Below, in pieces: positions 8,495-17,513 of a stretch of DNA of 64,000 nucleotides (position 1 is the stretch's first letter; each line of letters begins with the position of its first letter). Made by a program: the position numbers and the translations under genes. The notes under the pieces are model-generated. The model made no database searches. It was not told where the DNA came from and saw nothing but the letters and a program-made list of their open reading frames with translations. The DNA is from an uncultured Campylobacter sp. (GTDB taxonomy: Bacteria; Campylobacterota; Campylobacteria; Campylobacterales; Campylobacteraceae), in NCBI RefSeq assembly GCF_938041645.1, contig NZ_CALIST010000055.1, forward strand, positions 62,001-126,000, written 5' to 3'.

Positions 8495-10244
8495 TCTTTT
8501 AAATTTAGCCTCGATCGCGCCTATGGCGATGCTCGGAGGATTTGCCCTGCTGATGCTCGCGGTTTCGCTTTTTGCGCGCACGCTATCGTATAAATTTTAC
8601 GCCGTCATCACGATACTGGCGCTAGCTCTGGGCTTCGGGCTTGTTTTCGGATACAACAGCGGCATACGCGGGCTTTTTGACGTGATGCTGGTGGACGGAA
8701 TCGCGACGCTATCGATGCTTATCATGCTCGCAGGCTCGATATTTTTCATCTTTCTATCTTTGGGCGCAAGAAGCGCGCACGAGTACCACACGGCGGAGTT
8801 TTTCGTGCTGTTTTTATTCGTGCTTGTGGGCTATGAGTTTATGGTCGCGAGCGAAAATTTAATGATGATCCTCGTTGGGCTTGAGACGGGCTCGCTGGCG
8901 CTTTATACGCTAATCGCGCTTCACAACCGCGCCAGATCGGTCGAAGCGGCGCTAAAATACTTCATAATGGGCGCGCTGGGATCGGGCTTTTTCGCATTCG
9001 GCGCGGCGATGTTTTTTCTATCGACCGGCTCTATGGAAATTTCAAATATCGCGCAGATCGCCAAGAATTCAAATTTACAAACCAACGTCCTGCTTTTCGC
9101 CGCCTGCTCATTTATGATCGTCTCGATAGGTTTTAAGCTCTCGCTGATCCCGTTTCACACCTGGACGCCCGACGTTTACGAGGGCGCGAGCTCCGCTATG
9201 GCTGGCTTTTTGTCCGTCGTGCCCAAGATCGCGGGCTTTGTCGTGGCGATCAGGCTATTTGAAGCGCTGCAAAGCATCGGCGTGCAGTGGCTAAACATCG
9301 TGCTCTACGCCTTAGCGGTGCTTACGATGAGCCTATCAAACCTCATGGCGCTCGTACAGCGCGACGTCAAACGGATGCTCGCTTTCAGCTCCGTTTCGCA
9401 CGCAGGCTTCGTGCTCTGCGCTATCGTGATCGGCTCGACGCAGGCAAACGCGGCGCTTTTTACCTACTGGATACTATATGCCGTGGCGAACCTCGGTGCG
9501 TTTGCGTTCATCTGGTGCGTGCGGCAAAGGCGCGCCCGCTCGTTAAATTTAAAATTTAAAACCCAAAGCATTGCTTTAAATTTAAATGCAAACGGCGAGG
9601 AGGGGAATTTTATCTCAAACGCAAAGCTCTCTTTTTCGCAAAATCACGAGCTAGGTTCTACCGGCGAGTTAAATTTGAGCGCGAACGGACAAAATTTAGC
9701 TTGCGGCGAGCGGAGCTTTAAAGCAAGCGAGCAAAATTTTAAAGCGAGCGAGCTCAGCGCGGAAGCGATCCCTTTCGGTACTGAAACTTGCGAGCCCGGC
9801 GCTAAAATTTGCGAGCAAAGCTCCAATTTCGCGGCTCGCTTCGAGCATCCGTTTGAGAAATTTGACGGGCTGATCCGCACCCATCCGCTCTTTGCGCTAT
9901 GCGCAGCGATTTTTATGCTCTCGCTTGCGGGCATTCCGCCGTTTAGCGTGTTTTGGGGCAAGATGTATCTACTAAGCGCGGCGGTCAATTCGGGCTACTT
10001 TGCCCTCGCCGTCATCATGGCGGTAAATAGCGCGCTCGCGCTGTACTACTACCTGCGCCTCATCGTGCGTATGTTTTTGCACGAGCCGCGAGAGGACGCG
10101 GAGCTTGACGGCTCGCTGGGAGCGGTCTCGGTGCAGATAAAATTTGCCGTCGTGCTAGCTAGCGTGGCGTGCGTGTTGGCGCCGTTTTTGGTGAAATTCC
10201 TAACCGGCGCGGTAAATAATTTCGTCTTTTTAAGCGGGTATTAA
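8484..10244 (+). CDS. nuoN: NADH-quinone oxidoreductase subunit N with an internal insert
   Basis: NuoN is the third antiporter-like proton-pumping subunit of complex I. Conserved regions include the segment with LETGSLALYTLIALHNRARS near residue 132 and LIPFHTWTPDVYEGASSAMA near residue 220. At 586 residues it is about 100 longer than usual. The excess is a low-complexity segment at about residues 352-455 (rich in Asn, Ser, Ala, Glu) between two membrane helices, before the conserved HPLFALCAAIFMLSLAGIPP. The insert DNA is full of AAATTT motifs. It is the last nuo gene; the gene after it has quite different base use. Confidence 0.93.
   Translation: MQNNLLNLASIAPMAMLGGFALLMLAVSLFARTLSYKFYAVITILALALGFGLVFGYNSGIRGLFDVMLVDGIATLSMLIMLAGSIFFIFLSLGARSAHEYHTAEFFVLFLFVLVGYEFMVASENLMMILVGLETGSLALYTLIALHNRARSVEAALKYFIMGALGSGFFAFGAAMFFLSTGSMEISNIAQIAKNSNLQTNVLLFAACSFMIVSIGFKLSLIPFHTWTPDVYEGASSAMAGFLSVVPKIAGFVVAIRLFEALQSIGVQWLNIVLYALAVLTMSLSNLMALVQRDVKRMLAFSSVSHAGFVLCAIVIGSTQANAALFTYWILYAVANLGAFAFIWCVRQRRARSLNLKFKTQSIALNLNANGEEGNFISNAKLSFSQNHELGSTGELNLSANGQNLACGERSFKASEQNFKASELSAEAIPFGTETCEPGAKICEQSSNFAARFEHPFEKFDGLIRTHPLFALCAAIFMLSLAGIPPFSVFWGKMYLLSAAVNSGYFALAVIMAVNSALALYYYLRLIVRMFLHEPREDAELDGSLGAVSVQIKFAVVLASVACVLAPFLVKFLTGAVNNFVFLSGY
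9540..9860 (+). repeat. RAATTY-rich in-frame insert in nuoN
   Basis: This segment encodes the extra loop of NuoN. AAATTT hexamers recur every few tens of bases, with GAATTT and CAATTT variants. The segment has no stop in the coding frame and no similarity to known domains that I can recognise. Confidence 0.75.
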
Positions 10245-10268
10245 GAGTTATTTTTTTAAGCGAATGAG

Positions 10269-12074
10269 ATGAAGAATTCCAAAGAGTGGTTAGATGATTT
10301 AAAATCAAGAGGGTTCATAGGCAAAGATGTAGAGCTTGCCAATATCGCGGAACATATTGACAAGGAAAACGGAAAGTATATTATTAAAAATTTCTATGGT
10401 CCTCGCGCAATAGATCGCGTATTGAATTTAACTAAGATTATTTGCGAGCTTGAAGTAGAATTTAGAGATTGTGATTTTTATAGTCTAAGCATATCAGGAG
10501 TTATAGAACAAAAAATAAGTTTTATCGGTTGTAAATTTAGCGAAGCGGTCTCATTTGAAAATTCTAAATTTAAAAAATGCGTTTCGTTTGAGAAATCCGA
10601 ATTTAATAGTATCGTTAACTTCTCAAATTGCATATTTGAAAAATCGGTAAATTTCGATAATCCTGACGAGAAAGAATATTCAAAACTAATAAACTTTTCT
10701 AATGTTATATTTCAAGACAACGCTTATTTTAATAATATCATATTTAATAATCGTGCGGACTTCCATGGGGCTATATTTAAAAAAATAGTATCTTTCTATG
10801 GCGCACGATTTAAAGACTTTGTAAATTTTTCCGCCACTATATTTGAGGGAGATTTAAATTTAGTAAATTCTAGACTGGACTTTGAATATGAAGATTTGAA
10901 GCAAGCTATAACCAAAGCTGCAGAAAATAGCTCAATTAAAGAGGTGGCGAATGATTTCCGCGATAGTTTTAGGACTTTAAAAAATATCGTAACTAAAACA
11001 GGGAATCATCTTGATGCTATAAGGTATCGTGTTTCTGAATTGTATTGTAAGGAGATAGAGCTAGAGGACGATCTTAAAGATAAAGAATCTAAAGATCCGG
11101 CAAGAAAGAATATTAAAAATTTTATAGATTTAATGCTATTAAAACTTTATCGCGTTACGAGTGACCATCATTCAAATCTCGTAAAAATCGTAAATATTGC
11201 CGTCACCATCGTAGTGCTTTATGGAGTCTTAAATTGGTTTTTCCCTCGTTTGTATGTATGTTTGGAAAAAGGAGAGTATGTCTTACAAAATTGGTTGTTT
11301 TTATCTGTTTTTATTTTTATAGTAGTTGTGTTTATAATTTGGATTATAAGGGCGGTCGCTCAAAGGTGGAAAAATCTCGTAATTGTCCTAATACTTCCAA
11401 TTTTCCTTATTGCTATGCTTCAACCTATGTCCAAATCTTTTTTACACTATTCATTTGTGTCAGAATTAAATGATATCCTTAATACCATAGGTGTATTTAT
11501 TCTTATATTTTTGTTCCTTATTTGCGGATATACCTATATCTCTGAAAAGATGGGATATATAATTTCTTACGTTTTTTATATTTTTCTCTATGTTTGCTTT
11601 ATAGTGTTTTTATTAGTTAGGCCCGAACTTTTTAATCCATTTAGCGGGATATTTCAAAGCACAAAAATAGAGCCCGATAAATTTAGAAGTTATGTATTAG
11701 AAAACAATGAAAGTGCACCAAAGGAAATTTTAGATTTAATAGAGACCAATAGCAACAAAAATATGGATTATAATATCAAATTAATTTCCGATCATCGTCT
11801 TAAAATTTTAAAGAAAATAGATAGTATAAATGGTCAGTCAAAGCCCAAAGAAAGATCAAATGTATTCAGTTATTTTTGCCTTTCTGCATATTTAGAAGAA
11901 TCTAAAAATGATAAAAAATATGTGCAAATTTATAACATTCTTTTGGATGACGAAATTTCGGAAATATCTAGAAAAATATCAAAAGCGGGTTATTTGGTTT
12001 ATACTTTTATTATGCTTTTGATTATTTACTCTCTTACAAAAACGGCGCGTCGCAACTCCATCGTACCTAGTTAA
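10269..12074 (+). CDS. Pentapeptide-repeat membrane protein
   Basis: I do not recognise the specific family. Residues about 75-205 contain loose pentapeptide repeats of the A(D/N)F type (for example NFSNCIF, YFNNIIF, NRADFHGAIF), which fold as a right-handed beta helix. They are followed by about 90 charged residues. Several membrane segments then lie between about residues 300 and 460, with one more at the C-terminus (about 575-592). The DNA is visibly richer in A and T than the surrounding genes and lacks their codon preferences, suggesting horizontal acquisition. It lies 24 bases after nuoN with only a weak ribosome site (TGAG). Stress sensing or a channel role is conceivable, but nothing in the sequence proves it. 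Confidence 0.8.
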   Translation: MKNSKEWLDDLKSRGFIGKDVELANIAEHIDKENGKYIIKNFYGPRAIDRVLNLTKIICELEVEFRDCDFYSLSISGVIEQKISFIGCKFSEAVSFENSKFKKCVSFEKSEFNSIVNFSNCIFEKSVNFDNPDEKEYSKLINFSNVIFQDNAYFNNIIFNNRADFHGAIFKKIVSFYGARFKDFVNFSATIFEGDLNLVNSRLDFEYEDLKQAITKAAENSSIKEVANDFRDSFRTLKNIVTKTGNHLDAIRYRVSELYCKEIELEDDLKDKESKDPARKNIKNFIDLMLLKLYRVTSDHHSNLVKIVNIAVTIVVLYGVLNWFFPRLYVCLEKGEYVLQNWLFLSVFIFIVVVFIIWIIRAVAQRWKNLVIVLILPIFLIAMLQPMSKSFLHYSFVSELNDILNTIGVFILIFLFLICGYTYISEKMGYIISYVFYIFLYVCFIVFLLVRPELFNPFSGIFQSTKIEPDKFRSYVLENNESAPKEILDLIETNSNKNMDYNIKLISDHRLKILKKIDSINGQSKPKERSNVFSYFCLSAYLEESKNDKKYVQIYNILLDDEISEISRKISKAGYLVYTFIMLLIIYSLTKTARRNSIVPS

Positions 12075-12088
12075 ACAGCATAGATCTT

Positions 12089-12994
12089 TTAAATCTCGCG
12101 GCGAAGAAATTTTAAAATTTCACGCTCCAGCTCTTGTGGCGGCGCTGAAATTTTATCCGCGAACTGCGAGCGGTTAAAGGTGCGTTGGCGCTTTGCAAGC
12201 TGTACCGTGTGCAGGCTTACGAGCTGCTCGCACTGCGCCCGTGAGATCTGCCCGCGCAAAAGCTGCCCGCATTCCTTTAGCCCGATGCAGCCCAGCGCCC
12301 TACACTCCGTGCCGTAGCGGGCGAATAAGAACTCCGCTTCCTCTAAAAGCCCGCGCTCAAACATCGCCTTCGTGCGTGCTTCGATGCGTCCTGCAAGCCA
12401 CTGCTTGGGCGCGTCGATCTCAAAAATTTTAATATCCGAAATGACGGGCGCGGCGGTGTTTTCGCGCAGAAATTTACTCGGCGCCCCGCCGCAAAATTTA
12501 TAGATGCTTAGCCATTTTTTTAAACGAAAGCTGTCTGCCGCGCTAAGCTTTGCGGCAAATTCCGGATCGATCTGCTGCGCTAGAGCGTAAATTTCATCGT
12601 TTGAAATTTCGCTTTTAAAATCGGGAACCTTCGGCGCCAGCCCGCTTAGCATCGCTTTTAGATAAAATCCGCTGCCCCCAGTGATTATCAAAGGCGCTCC
12701 GCTACGCTCTGCAAAAGCCCGCGCGGCGGCGTATTCTTTGATAAACTCGCCGACGCTGAAGTACTCGTTTGGGTAGATTAAATTTACGCCGAAGTGCCTG
12801 ATCTCGCGCAGCTGCTCCTCGCTTGGCTTGGCGCTTGCGATGTCGATCTGCCGATAAATGCAGAGCGAATCCAGGCTCAAAATCACGGCGCCGGTCTCGC
12901 GCGCGATACTTAGTGCAAGATCGCTTTTGCCGCTTGCGGTGGTGCCGATGATCGCGATCTGCGGGCTTGCGTGTGAGTTTTGATTTTGGTTCAA
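12089..12994 (-). CDS. miaA: tRNA dimethylallyltransferase
   Basis: MiaA transfers a dimethylallyl group to N6 of A37 in tRNAs that read codons starting with U. The P-loop [12 protein letters not shown] is near residue 17, followed by the conserved [19 protein letters not shown] and [11 protein letters not shown]. The protein is 301 residues from a TTG start at 12994. That TTG has AAAGGA six bases upstream. An in-frame ATG at 13024 lies directly against the reverse-strand -10 box (13025-13030), so transcription would begin inside the longer frame. The TTG start therefore fits better. The gene is divergent from the prenyltransferase gene. Confidence 0.95.
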   Translation of the reverse strand: MNQNQNSHASPQIAIIGTTASGKSDLALSIARETGAVILSLDSLCIYRQIDIASAKPSEEQLREIRHFGVNLIYPNEYFSVGEFIKEYAAARAFAERSGAPLIITGGSGFYLKAMLSGLAPKVPDFKSEISNDEIYALAQQIDPEFAAKLSAADSFRLKKWLSIYKFCGGAPSKFLRENTAAPVISDIKIFEIDAPKQWLAGRIEARTKAMFERGLLEEAEFLFARYGTECRALGCIGLKECGQLLRGQISRAQCEQLVSLHTVQLAKRQRTFNRSQFADKISAPPQELEREILKFLRREI

Positions 12995-13024
12995 GGCATT
13001 TCCTTTCGTAAATTTTTCGTTCAA

Positions 13025-13030
13025 ATTATA
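13025..13030 (-). promoter_or_regulatory. -10 box for miaA
   Basis: The reverse strand reads TATAAT here, preceded by TTGA. A start point about seven bases downstream gives a leader of about 24 bases before the TTG start of miaA. This supports the shorter protein. Confidence 0.6.
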
Positions 13031-13062
13031 TCAAATTTAGAGCTATTCTTACTTTTTTTTGA

Positions 13063-13068
13063 TACAAT
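13063..13068 (+). promoter_or_regulatory. -10 box for the prenyltransferase gene
   Basis: TACAAT preceded by a T-rich stretch (ACTTTTTTTTGA), typical of Campylobacter vegetative promoters. It is 22 bases before the ATG at 13091 and back to back with the miaA promoter. Confidence 0.5.
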
Positions 13069-13090
13069 GGTGCCCAAAATAAGGGGCAAA

Positions 13091-13960
13091 ATGGCTAAAT
13101 TTAAAGAAATTTTATCCGATATCAACGAATTAATAGTTTTTAAACACTCGGTTTTCGCGCTACCGTTTATCTTTACGGCGATGATTACCGCGAGCAAACT
13201 GCAAAGCGGCTCGGTATGGTTCGGCTGGAAATTGCTTTTTTTGGGGATTTTATGCGCGGTGAGCGCGAGAAGCTTTGCAATGGCGCTAAATCGCTACTTG
13301 GACGAAGATATCGACCGCGCCAATCCGCGTTGTGCTTCGCGCCCTAGCGTGGACGGACGGATCGGACGCGGGAATTTACTGTTTTTCATCATCGCAAATG
13401 CAGTGGTTTTCATAGCGGTTTCGGCGCTTATAAATCCTTTGGCGCTTAAGCTTTCGGTGCTGATTTTAGCGGCATTGGGCGGGTATTCATATTTTAAACG
13501 CTTTAGCGAAACCGCGCATTTAATGCTCGGCTTTTGCTTAGGGCTTGCGCCGATTGCGGGAGCGATCGCCGTTAGCGGCGTAATTCCGCTATGGTCGGTG
13601 CTGCTATGCTTTGGAGTAGTATTTTGGGTAGGCGGCTTTGACGTGCTGTATTCGCTTCAAGATATGGAATTTGACCGCACGGCTGGGCTTTACAGCATCC
13701 CCGCGCTTTACGGCAAGGAAGCTTCGATGTTTATCTCCAAAATTTTTCACGCCGTGGCGGTGCTTTTTTGGCTGCTGTTTTGCGCAGCGGCAAATTTAGG
13801 CTTTTTTGCCTATCTGGGCGTGGCTGCGTGCGCGGCGATCCTGTACTTCGAGCATAGGATCGTGCAGAAAGATTTTAGCAAGATTGATCGCGCGTTTTTC
13901 ACGCTCAATGGCTACTTGGGCGTCGCCTTTTTTGCTTTTGTTTTTGTAAATTTATTTTAA
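13091..13960 (+). CDS. mqnP: UbiA-family polyprenyltransferase, probably of menaquinone synthesis (MqnP-like)
   Basis: UbiA-type enzymes attach a polyprenyl chain to an aromatic acceptor in the inner membrane. The 289-residue protein has about eight membrane segments and both Asp-rich motifs, NRYLDEDIDRANPR near residue 75 and DVLYSLQDMEFD near residue 190, which bind Mg and the diphosphate. Campylobacter makes menaquinone by the futalosine route, so an MqnP role is more likely than ubiquinone synthesis. That choice is inference from biology, not sequence. I start it at ATG 13091 after AAGGGGC. A longer frame from 12980 would run back through the promoter. Confidence 0.85.
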   Translation: MAKFKEILSDINELIVFKHSVFALPFIFTAMITASKLQSGSVWFGWKLLFLGILCAVSARSFAMALNRYLDEDIDRANPRCASRPSVDGRIGRGNLLFFIIANAVVFIAVSALINPLALKLSVLILAALGGYSYFKRFSETAHLMLGFCLGLAPIAGAIAVSGVIPLWSVLLCFGVVFWVGGFDVLYSLQDMEFDRTAGLYSIPALYGKEASMFISKIFHAVAVLFWLLFCAAANLGFFAYLGVAACAAILYFEHRIVQKDFSKIDRAFFTLNGYLGVAFFAFVFVNLF

Positions 13961-13969
13961 GGAACCCCT

Positions 13970-14329
13970 ATGGATCTTAACACTATCATCATTTTAGGAC
14001 TTTGCGTCGTTATATTTTTGATGTTTTTCGTCATATATTTTAAGGATAAGCAAGCGGATAAAAAATTCGAGCGCTTCGATCAGGTGTTGACCGATGCTAT
14101 GCAGGAAAATTATCTGCTTAAAAAGAAGGTCGAGGAGTTAAAAGAGATGATCGATTCGGGCGGCAAAGTCGCTCCTAATATCGATATAAACGCGATTGCC
14201 GACGTAATCGACGAGACGATAGAGCAGAGACTAGATGTAGTGCCTACGATGATCGACGAGCGGGTAGAAAAGCAGATCAGACCGCTACTAGATCAGCTTA
14301 AAGAGCTCATCGGCTCGGTAAGAAAATAG
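13970..14329 (+). CDS. Membrane-anchored coiled-coil protein of unknown function
   Basis: I do not recognise this 119-residue protein. One N-terminal membrane segment (about residues 5-24) is followed by a charged region with heptad-like spacing (about 30-60), a short Gly-containing linker and a second acidic helical region. It starts nine bases after the prenyltransferase gene, preceded by AAGGAA, so the two are likely co-transcribed. The layout suggests a bitopic protein with a cytoplasmic helical domain, perhaps a scaffold. Confidence 0.75.
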   Translation: MDLNTIIILGLCVVIFLMFFVIYFKDKQADKKFERFDQVLTDAMQENYLLKKKVEELKEMIDSGGKVAPNIDINAIADVIDETIEQRLDVVPTMIDERVEKQIRPLLDQLKELIGSVRK

Positions 14330-14376
14330 CCAGAGCAATATAAAAATAAAATTTTGCAAAATCGCTTTGTTTTTTA

Positions 14377-14382
14377 TATAAT
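14377..14382 (+). promoter_or_regulatory. -10 box for moaA
   Basis: A TATAAT hexamer follows a T-rich stretch (TTTGTTTTTT), as in Campylobacter sigma-70 promoters. It lies 28 bases before the moaA ATG. Confidence 0.65.
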
Positions 14383-14409
14383 CGCCGCAAATTGATATTA
14401 AGGCAAAAT

Positions 14410-15375
14410 ATGTTAATTGATAAATTTGGACGAACGATCGATTATTTGCGCATTTCAGTTACGCAGCGGTGTAATTTCAGATGCAGATATTGCATGCCGA
14501 GCACGCCGTTTAACTGGGTGCCGCGAGAGAATATTTTAAGCTTTGAGGAGATGTTTTTATTCGTCAAGGTCGCGATCGACGGCGGCGTGAAAAAGATCCG
14601 TATAACCGGCGGCGAACCGCTGGTGCGAAAGGGGATCGAAGATTTTATAAAGATGATTGCGGATTATGCTCCGGACATCGATCTTGCGCTTACTACCAAC
14701 GGATATTATCTCAAAAACTACGCGCGCGCCTTGAAAAATGCGGGGCTAAAGCGCATCAATATGTCGCTTGACTCGCTGCGTCCGGAGCGGGCTAAATTTA
14801 TAGCTCAGCGCGGCGTGCTTTATAACGTCTTAGAAGGCCTTGACGCTGCGCTTGAAGCGGGACTAAAAGTCAAGCTAAACACTGTCGCGCTAAAAGGCAT
14901 CAACGACGATGAGCTGATCTATTTGCTGGAATTTGCCCGCGAGAAGGATTGCCAGATTCGCTTCATAGAATTTATGGAAAACACCCATGCCGGCGATCTT
15001 ACAGGATTAAAATCAAACGAAATTTTAGATATTTTAAGGCGTAAATTTATCTTTACCGCTCTGCCAAAATTGCAGAGCTCGCCCGCGTCGCTTTACGCGC
15101 TCGGGGACGGCTACACCTTCGGCATCATCGATCCGCACAAGCACGATTTTTGCGAGAGCTGCAACCGCATCAGACTAAGCGCCGAGGGGCTTTTGATCCC
15201 GTGTCTTTACTTCGAGGACGCGCTAAGCATCAAAAAGGCGGTCAAAGAGGGCGACATCGCCGCAGCCGCCGAAATTTTGGCTAAAATTTTAGCGAATAAG
15301 CCCGAAAAAAATCGCTGGCAAGCGGACGCTTCGAATGAAATTTCAAGCCGTGCATTTTACGAGACGGGCGGATGA
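14410..15375 (+). CDS. moaA: GTP 3',8-cyclase (molybdopterin synthesis)
   Basis: MoaA is a radical-SAM enzyme that rearranges GTP in the first step of molybdenum cofactor synthesis. The SAM-cluster motif is [10 protein letters not shown] near residue 19. The second cluster ligands are in [11 protein letters not shown] near residue 250, with a further Cys in LLIPCLYF. The 321-residue length is typical. ATG 14410 follows AAGGC and a clear -10 box; an upstream in-frame start would lie beyond the promoter. It overlaps queE by four bases. MoaA and QueE are both radical-SAM enzymes acting on GTP-derived chemistry. The mod genes at 32-36.6 kb supply the metal. Confidence 0.97.
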   Translation: MLIDKFGRTIDYLRISVTQRCNFRCRYCMPSTPFNWVPRENILSFEEMFLFVKVAIDGGVKKIRITGGEPLVRKGIEDFIKMIADYAPDIDLALTTNGYYLKNYARALKNAGLKRINMSLDSLRPERAKFIAQRGVLYNVLEGLDAALEAGLKVKLNTVALKGINDDELIYLLEFAREKDCQIRFIEFMENTHAGDLTGLKSNEILDILRRKFIFTALPKLQSSPASLYALGDGYTFGIIDPHKHDFCESCNRIRLSAEGLLIPCLYFEDALSIKKAVKEGDIAAAAEILAKILANKPEKNRWQADASNEISSRAFYETGG

Positions 15376-16337
15376 GGCTTGTTGAGAGCTTTTTAAGTAT
15401 CCAAGGCGAGGGCAAATACGCAGGCAGGCTCGCGTTTTTCTTTCGCTTTGCGGGCTGTAATCTGCGCTGCGAGGGCTTCGGCGGCGAGTGCATTTCGCCA
15501 AAGACCGGCGAGACGCTACGCGGCTGTGATACGATCCGCGCGGTTTTTACAAATCACTTCGAACATGAAGAAATTTTAAATTTAGCGCAGCTTTTGAATA
15601 AAATTCCAAATTTATCCGCTTCATCCTGTTCTGCACCTGCACGCTCTATGCCGGGCTTTTGCGCCGCCGAGCCTTTTTCTGAAAGCGATACTTTAAATTC
15701 CGCCGCCGCGCAAAAGCTTCCCCGTCCAAACGATAGCACAGAAAAATCTTTAAATTTAACGAGCAAAAATTCTTTAAATTCCGCGGTGCAGAATTCTTCA
15801 AATTTAAAGCCGCAAAGCTCAGCCTCACCGCAGAGTGCTAAGCTTCACCAAAAGCCGATCGTCGTTATCACCGGCGGCGAGCCGATGTTGCATCACAAAG
15901 AGGCGCTATTTTACGAGTTCGTCTGCGAGCTGCTTGCGCGCGGACACGCAGTGCACTTCGAAACCAACGGTACGATTTTCGTGGATTTTGAAAAATTTCC
16001 CGCTTACAAAAGCTGCGTTTTTGCGATCTCGCCTAAGCTCTCAAACTCCGCCGAGCCGCGCGAACGCAGGTTAAACTTCGCCGCGCTACGAAATTTAAAG
16101 CAAAACGCAAAGGATAGCTTTTATAAGTTCGTCATCTCGCCCGAGTTTGACGCGCAGCCCGAGATCATAGAAATTTTAGCGGCGTGCGAGAGCGAGGTTT
16201 ATTGCATGCCGCGCGGCGCAGATCGTCGCGAGCTGGAAAGCGGCGCGCAATTTTGCGTGGATTTTTGCTTAAAAAACGGCTATAATTACTCCGATCGCCT
16301 GCACATTAGAATTTGGGGCGAGAAGGACGGGGTATGA
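15372..16337 (+). CDS. queE: 7-carboxy-7-deazaguanine synthase with a low-complexity insert
   Basis: QueE is a radical-SAM enzyme that converts 6-carboxytetrahydropterin to 7-carboxy-7-deazaguanine for queuosine tRNA modification. The start matches the family ([25 protein letters not shown]). The cysteines in [13 protein letters not shown] are spaced differently from the usual CxxxCxxC. A GGEP motif is seen in [13 protein letters not shown]. Residues about 73-158 are a Ser/Asn-rich insert between these two motifs, so the protein (321 residues) is longer than the usual 210-250. It overlaps moaA and is followed by overlapping queD, its pathway partner. Confidence 0.88.
   Translation: MRLVESFLSIQGEGKYAGRLAFFFRFAGCNLRCEGFGGECISPKTGETLRGCDTIRAVFTNHFEHEEILNLAQLLNKIPNLSASSCSAPARSMPGFCAAEPFSESDTLNSAAAQKLPRPNDSTEKSLNLTSKNSLNSAVQNSSNLKPQSSASPQSAKLHQKPIVVITGGEPMLHHKEALFYEFVCELLARGHAVHFETNGTIFVDFEKFPAYKSCVFAISPKLSNSAEPRERRLNFAALRNLKQNAKDSFYKFVISPEFDAQPEIIEILAACESEVYCMPRGADRRELESGAQFCVDFCLKNGYNYSDRLHIRIWGEKDGV
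15590..15845 (+). repeat. RAATTY-rich in-frame insert in queE
   Basis: AAATTC, AAATTT and GAATTC hexamers recur through this stretch, for example TAAATTTAACGAG, AAAATTC and GCAGAATTC. It encodes a Ser/Asn-rich linker with no recognisable fold. Confidence 0.75.
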
Positions 16338-16915
16338 CAATTAGGAAATTATACGAATTCGAAAACGCTCACATCGTGCGCCTGTGCGGCTCGAAGCGGT
16401 GCCGCACGAGCATCCACGGCCACTCCTACAGATGCGAAATTTTACTTAGCTCAAATTTTTTGGATGAAGCGGGGATGGTTTATGACTTCGGCTACATGAA
16501 GCTCGGTATCCGCGAGCTTATCGATAGTTTCGATCACGCCACGACGATCTATGCGCGCGATGATGCGAGCTATATCGCGGATCTTAAAAAACACAGCGCG
16601 CGCTGGGTACAGATACCGCTAAATCCGAGCGCGGAGCAGTTTTGTAGAATTTTTTTCGTCCTAATTGACCGACTTTTGAGCCTGACTCAGATGCAAAACG
16701 GCGAGCGCGAAGTAAAGCTTCACAGCGTCATCGTGCACGAAACGGCCACCGGCTACGCGCAGTGCTTCCGCGAGGACGCCTACAATGCGCAGATGGGCGA
16801 GATCGCGCTGGATGAGATAGAATTCTCGCCCGCCGTGCGCGAGGAGTGGAGGCAGCCGGAGCTTTGGCAAAAGCTTCTACGCGGTGAAAAAATCATCTAT
16901 CCAAAGGACTGCTGA
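16334..16915 (+). CDS. queD: 6-carboxytetrahydropterin synthase
   Basis: QueD converts dihydroneopterin triphosphate to 6-carboxytetrahydropterin, the QueE substrate. The 193-residue protein shows the zinc and substrate motifs of the 6-pyruvoyl-tetrahydropterin synthase fold. FENAHIVR supplies one zinc His, and SIHGHSYRCEI supplies the other two. Catalytic residues are in SFDHATT and in SVIVHETATGY. I start it at ATG 16334, with GGACGGGG upstream. A start at 16313 would add seven residues. It overlaps queE by four bases and the next gene by one. Confidence 0.93.
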   Translation: MTIRKLYEFENAHIVRLCGSKRCRTSIHGHSYRCEILLSSNFLDEAGMVYDFGYMKLGIRELIDSFDHATTIYARDDASYIADLKKHSARWVQIPLNPSAEQFCRIFFVLIDRLLSLTQMQNGEREVKLHSVIVHETATGYAQCFREDAYNAQMGEIALDEIEFSPAVREEWRQPELWQKLLRGEKIIYPKDC

Positions 16916-17136
16916 TGAGAAATTTCTTTAAATTTGGCGCGGGGCTCGTTCGCATTTTTGCCGCGTGCGCGATCTTTGCCTGCGCGCTTGCCTTGGGCGG
17001 TTGCGACGATGAGAAAAAGGATACCTTGCAAAAGCCGCCGGTAGATAGCGAGGTGCCGAAGGACGTGCCTATCGCGCCTAGCGAGCCTAAAGTCGATATA
17101 AATGCCGATATGCCGCCGCTTCCGGTGACCGAATAG
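16915..17136 (+). CDS. Small predicted lipoprotein
   Basis: This 73-residue protein has a basic start, a hydrophobic stretch (about residues 8-27) and a lipobox, LALGGC, so it should be lipidated and anchored in an envelope membrane. The mature part is short, rich in Asp, Lys and Pro, and has no recognised domain. Its ATG overlaps the queD stop by one base, so it is probably in the same transcript. Function unknown. Confidence 0.65.
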   Translation: MRNFFKFGAGLVRIFAACAIFACALALGGCDDEKKDTLQKPPVDSEVPKDVPIAPSEPKVDINADMPPLPVTE

Positions 17137-17145
17137 GACGGAGCG

Positions 17146-17510
17146 TTGAAAAATCGGCGGCTAAATTTGAAAATTTTTAAAATTTGCGTGGTTCGTATGC
17201 GACGTGCAAGTGCGATTTTGGCGTCATTTTTGCCCGTGCGATCTGCGCAAAGAAATTTTAAATTTTATAAAGCCCTAATTGCGAAATTTTATTCTTGGCG
17301 CGAGAGATACGGCGCAAAACCGAGGTTGAGAGCGCGCGCGGTAAATTTTGGCGCAATAAATAGCAGCGGCAGCTTTGAAAGGTTTTTAAAATTTCAAAGG
17401 CGCGGAACAGGTCTGTTTTATCTCGCGCCGAAAAAATTTGCGTCTAAATTTAATCGTTTCGGCTCTAGCCGCGCAAAATTTTATCCTGCAAATTTAACCC
17501 TCTGGCGGAA
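17146..17510. repeat. RAATTY array between the lipoprotein gene and the small membrane protein gene
   Basis: An open frame of 122 codons spans this region (17146-17514), but its product is a string of Lys-Phe-Tyr pieces read out of repeated AAATTT hexamers. It has no fold, no family and no convincing ribosome site. About a dozen AAATTT occurrences are visible. I treat it as a motif array, not a gene. Confidence 0.65.
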
Positions 17511-17513
17511 GTG

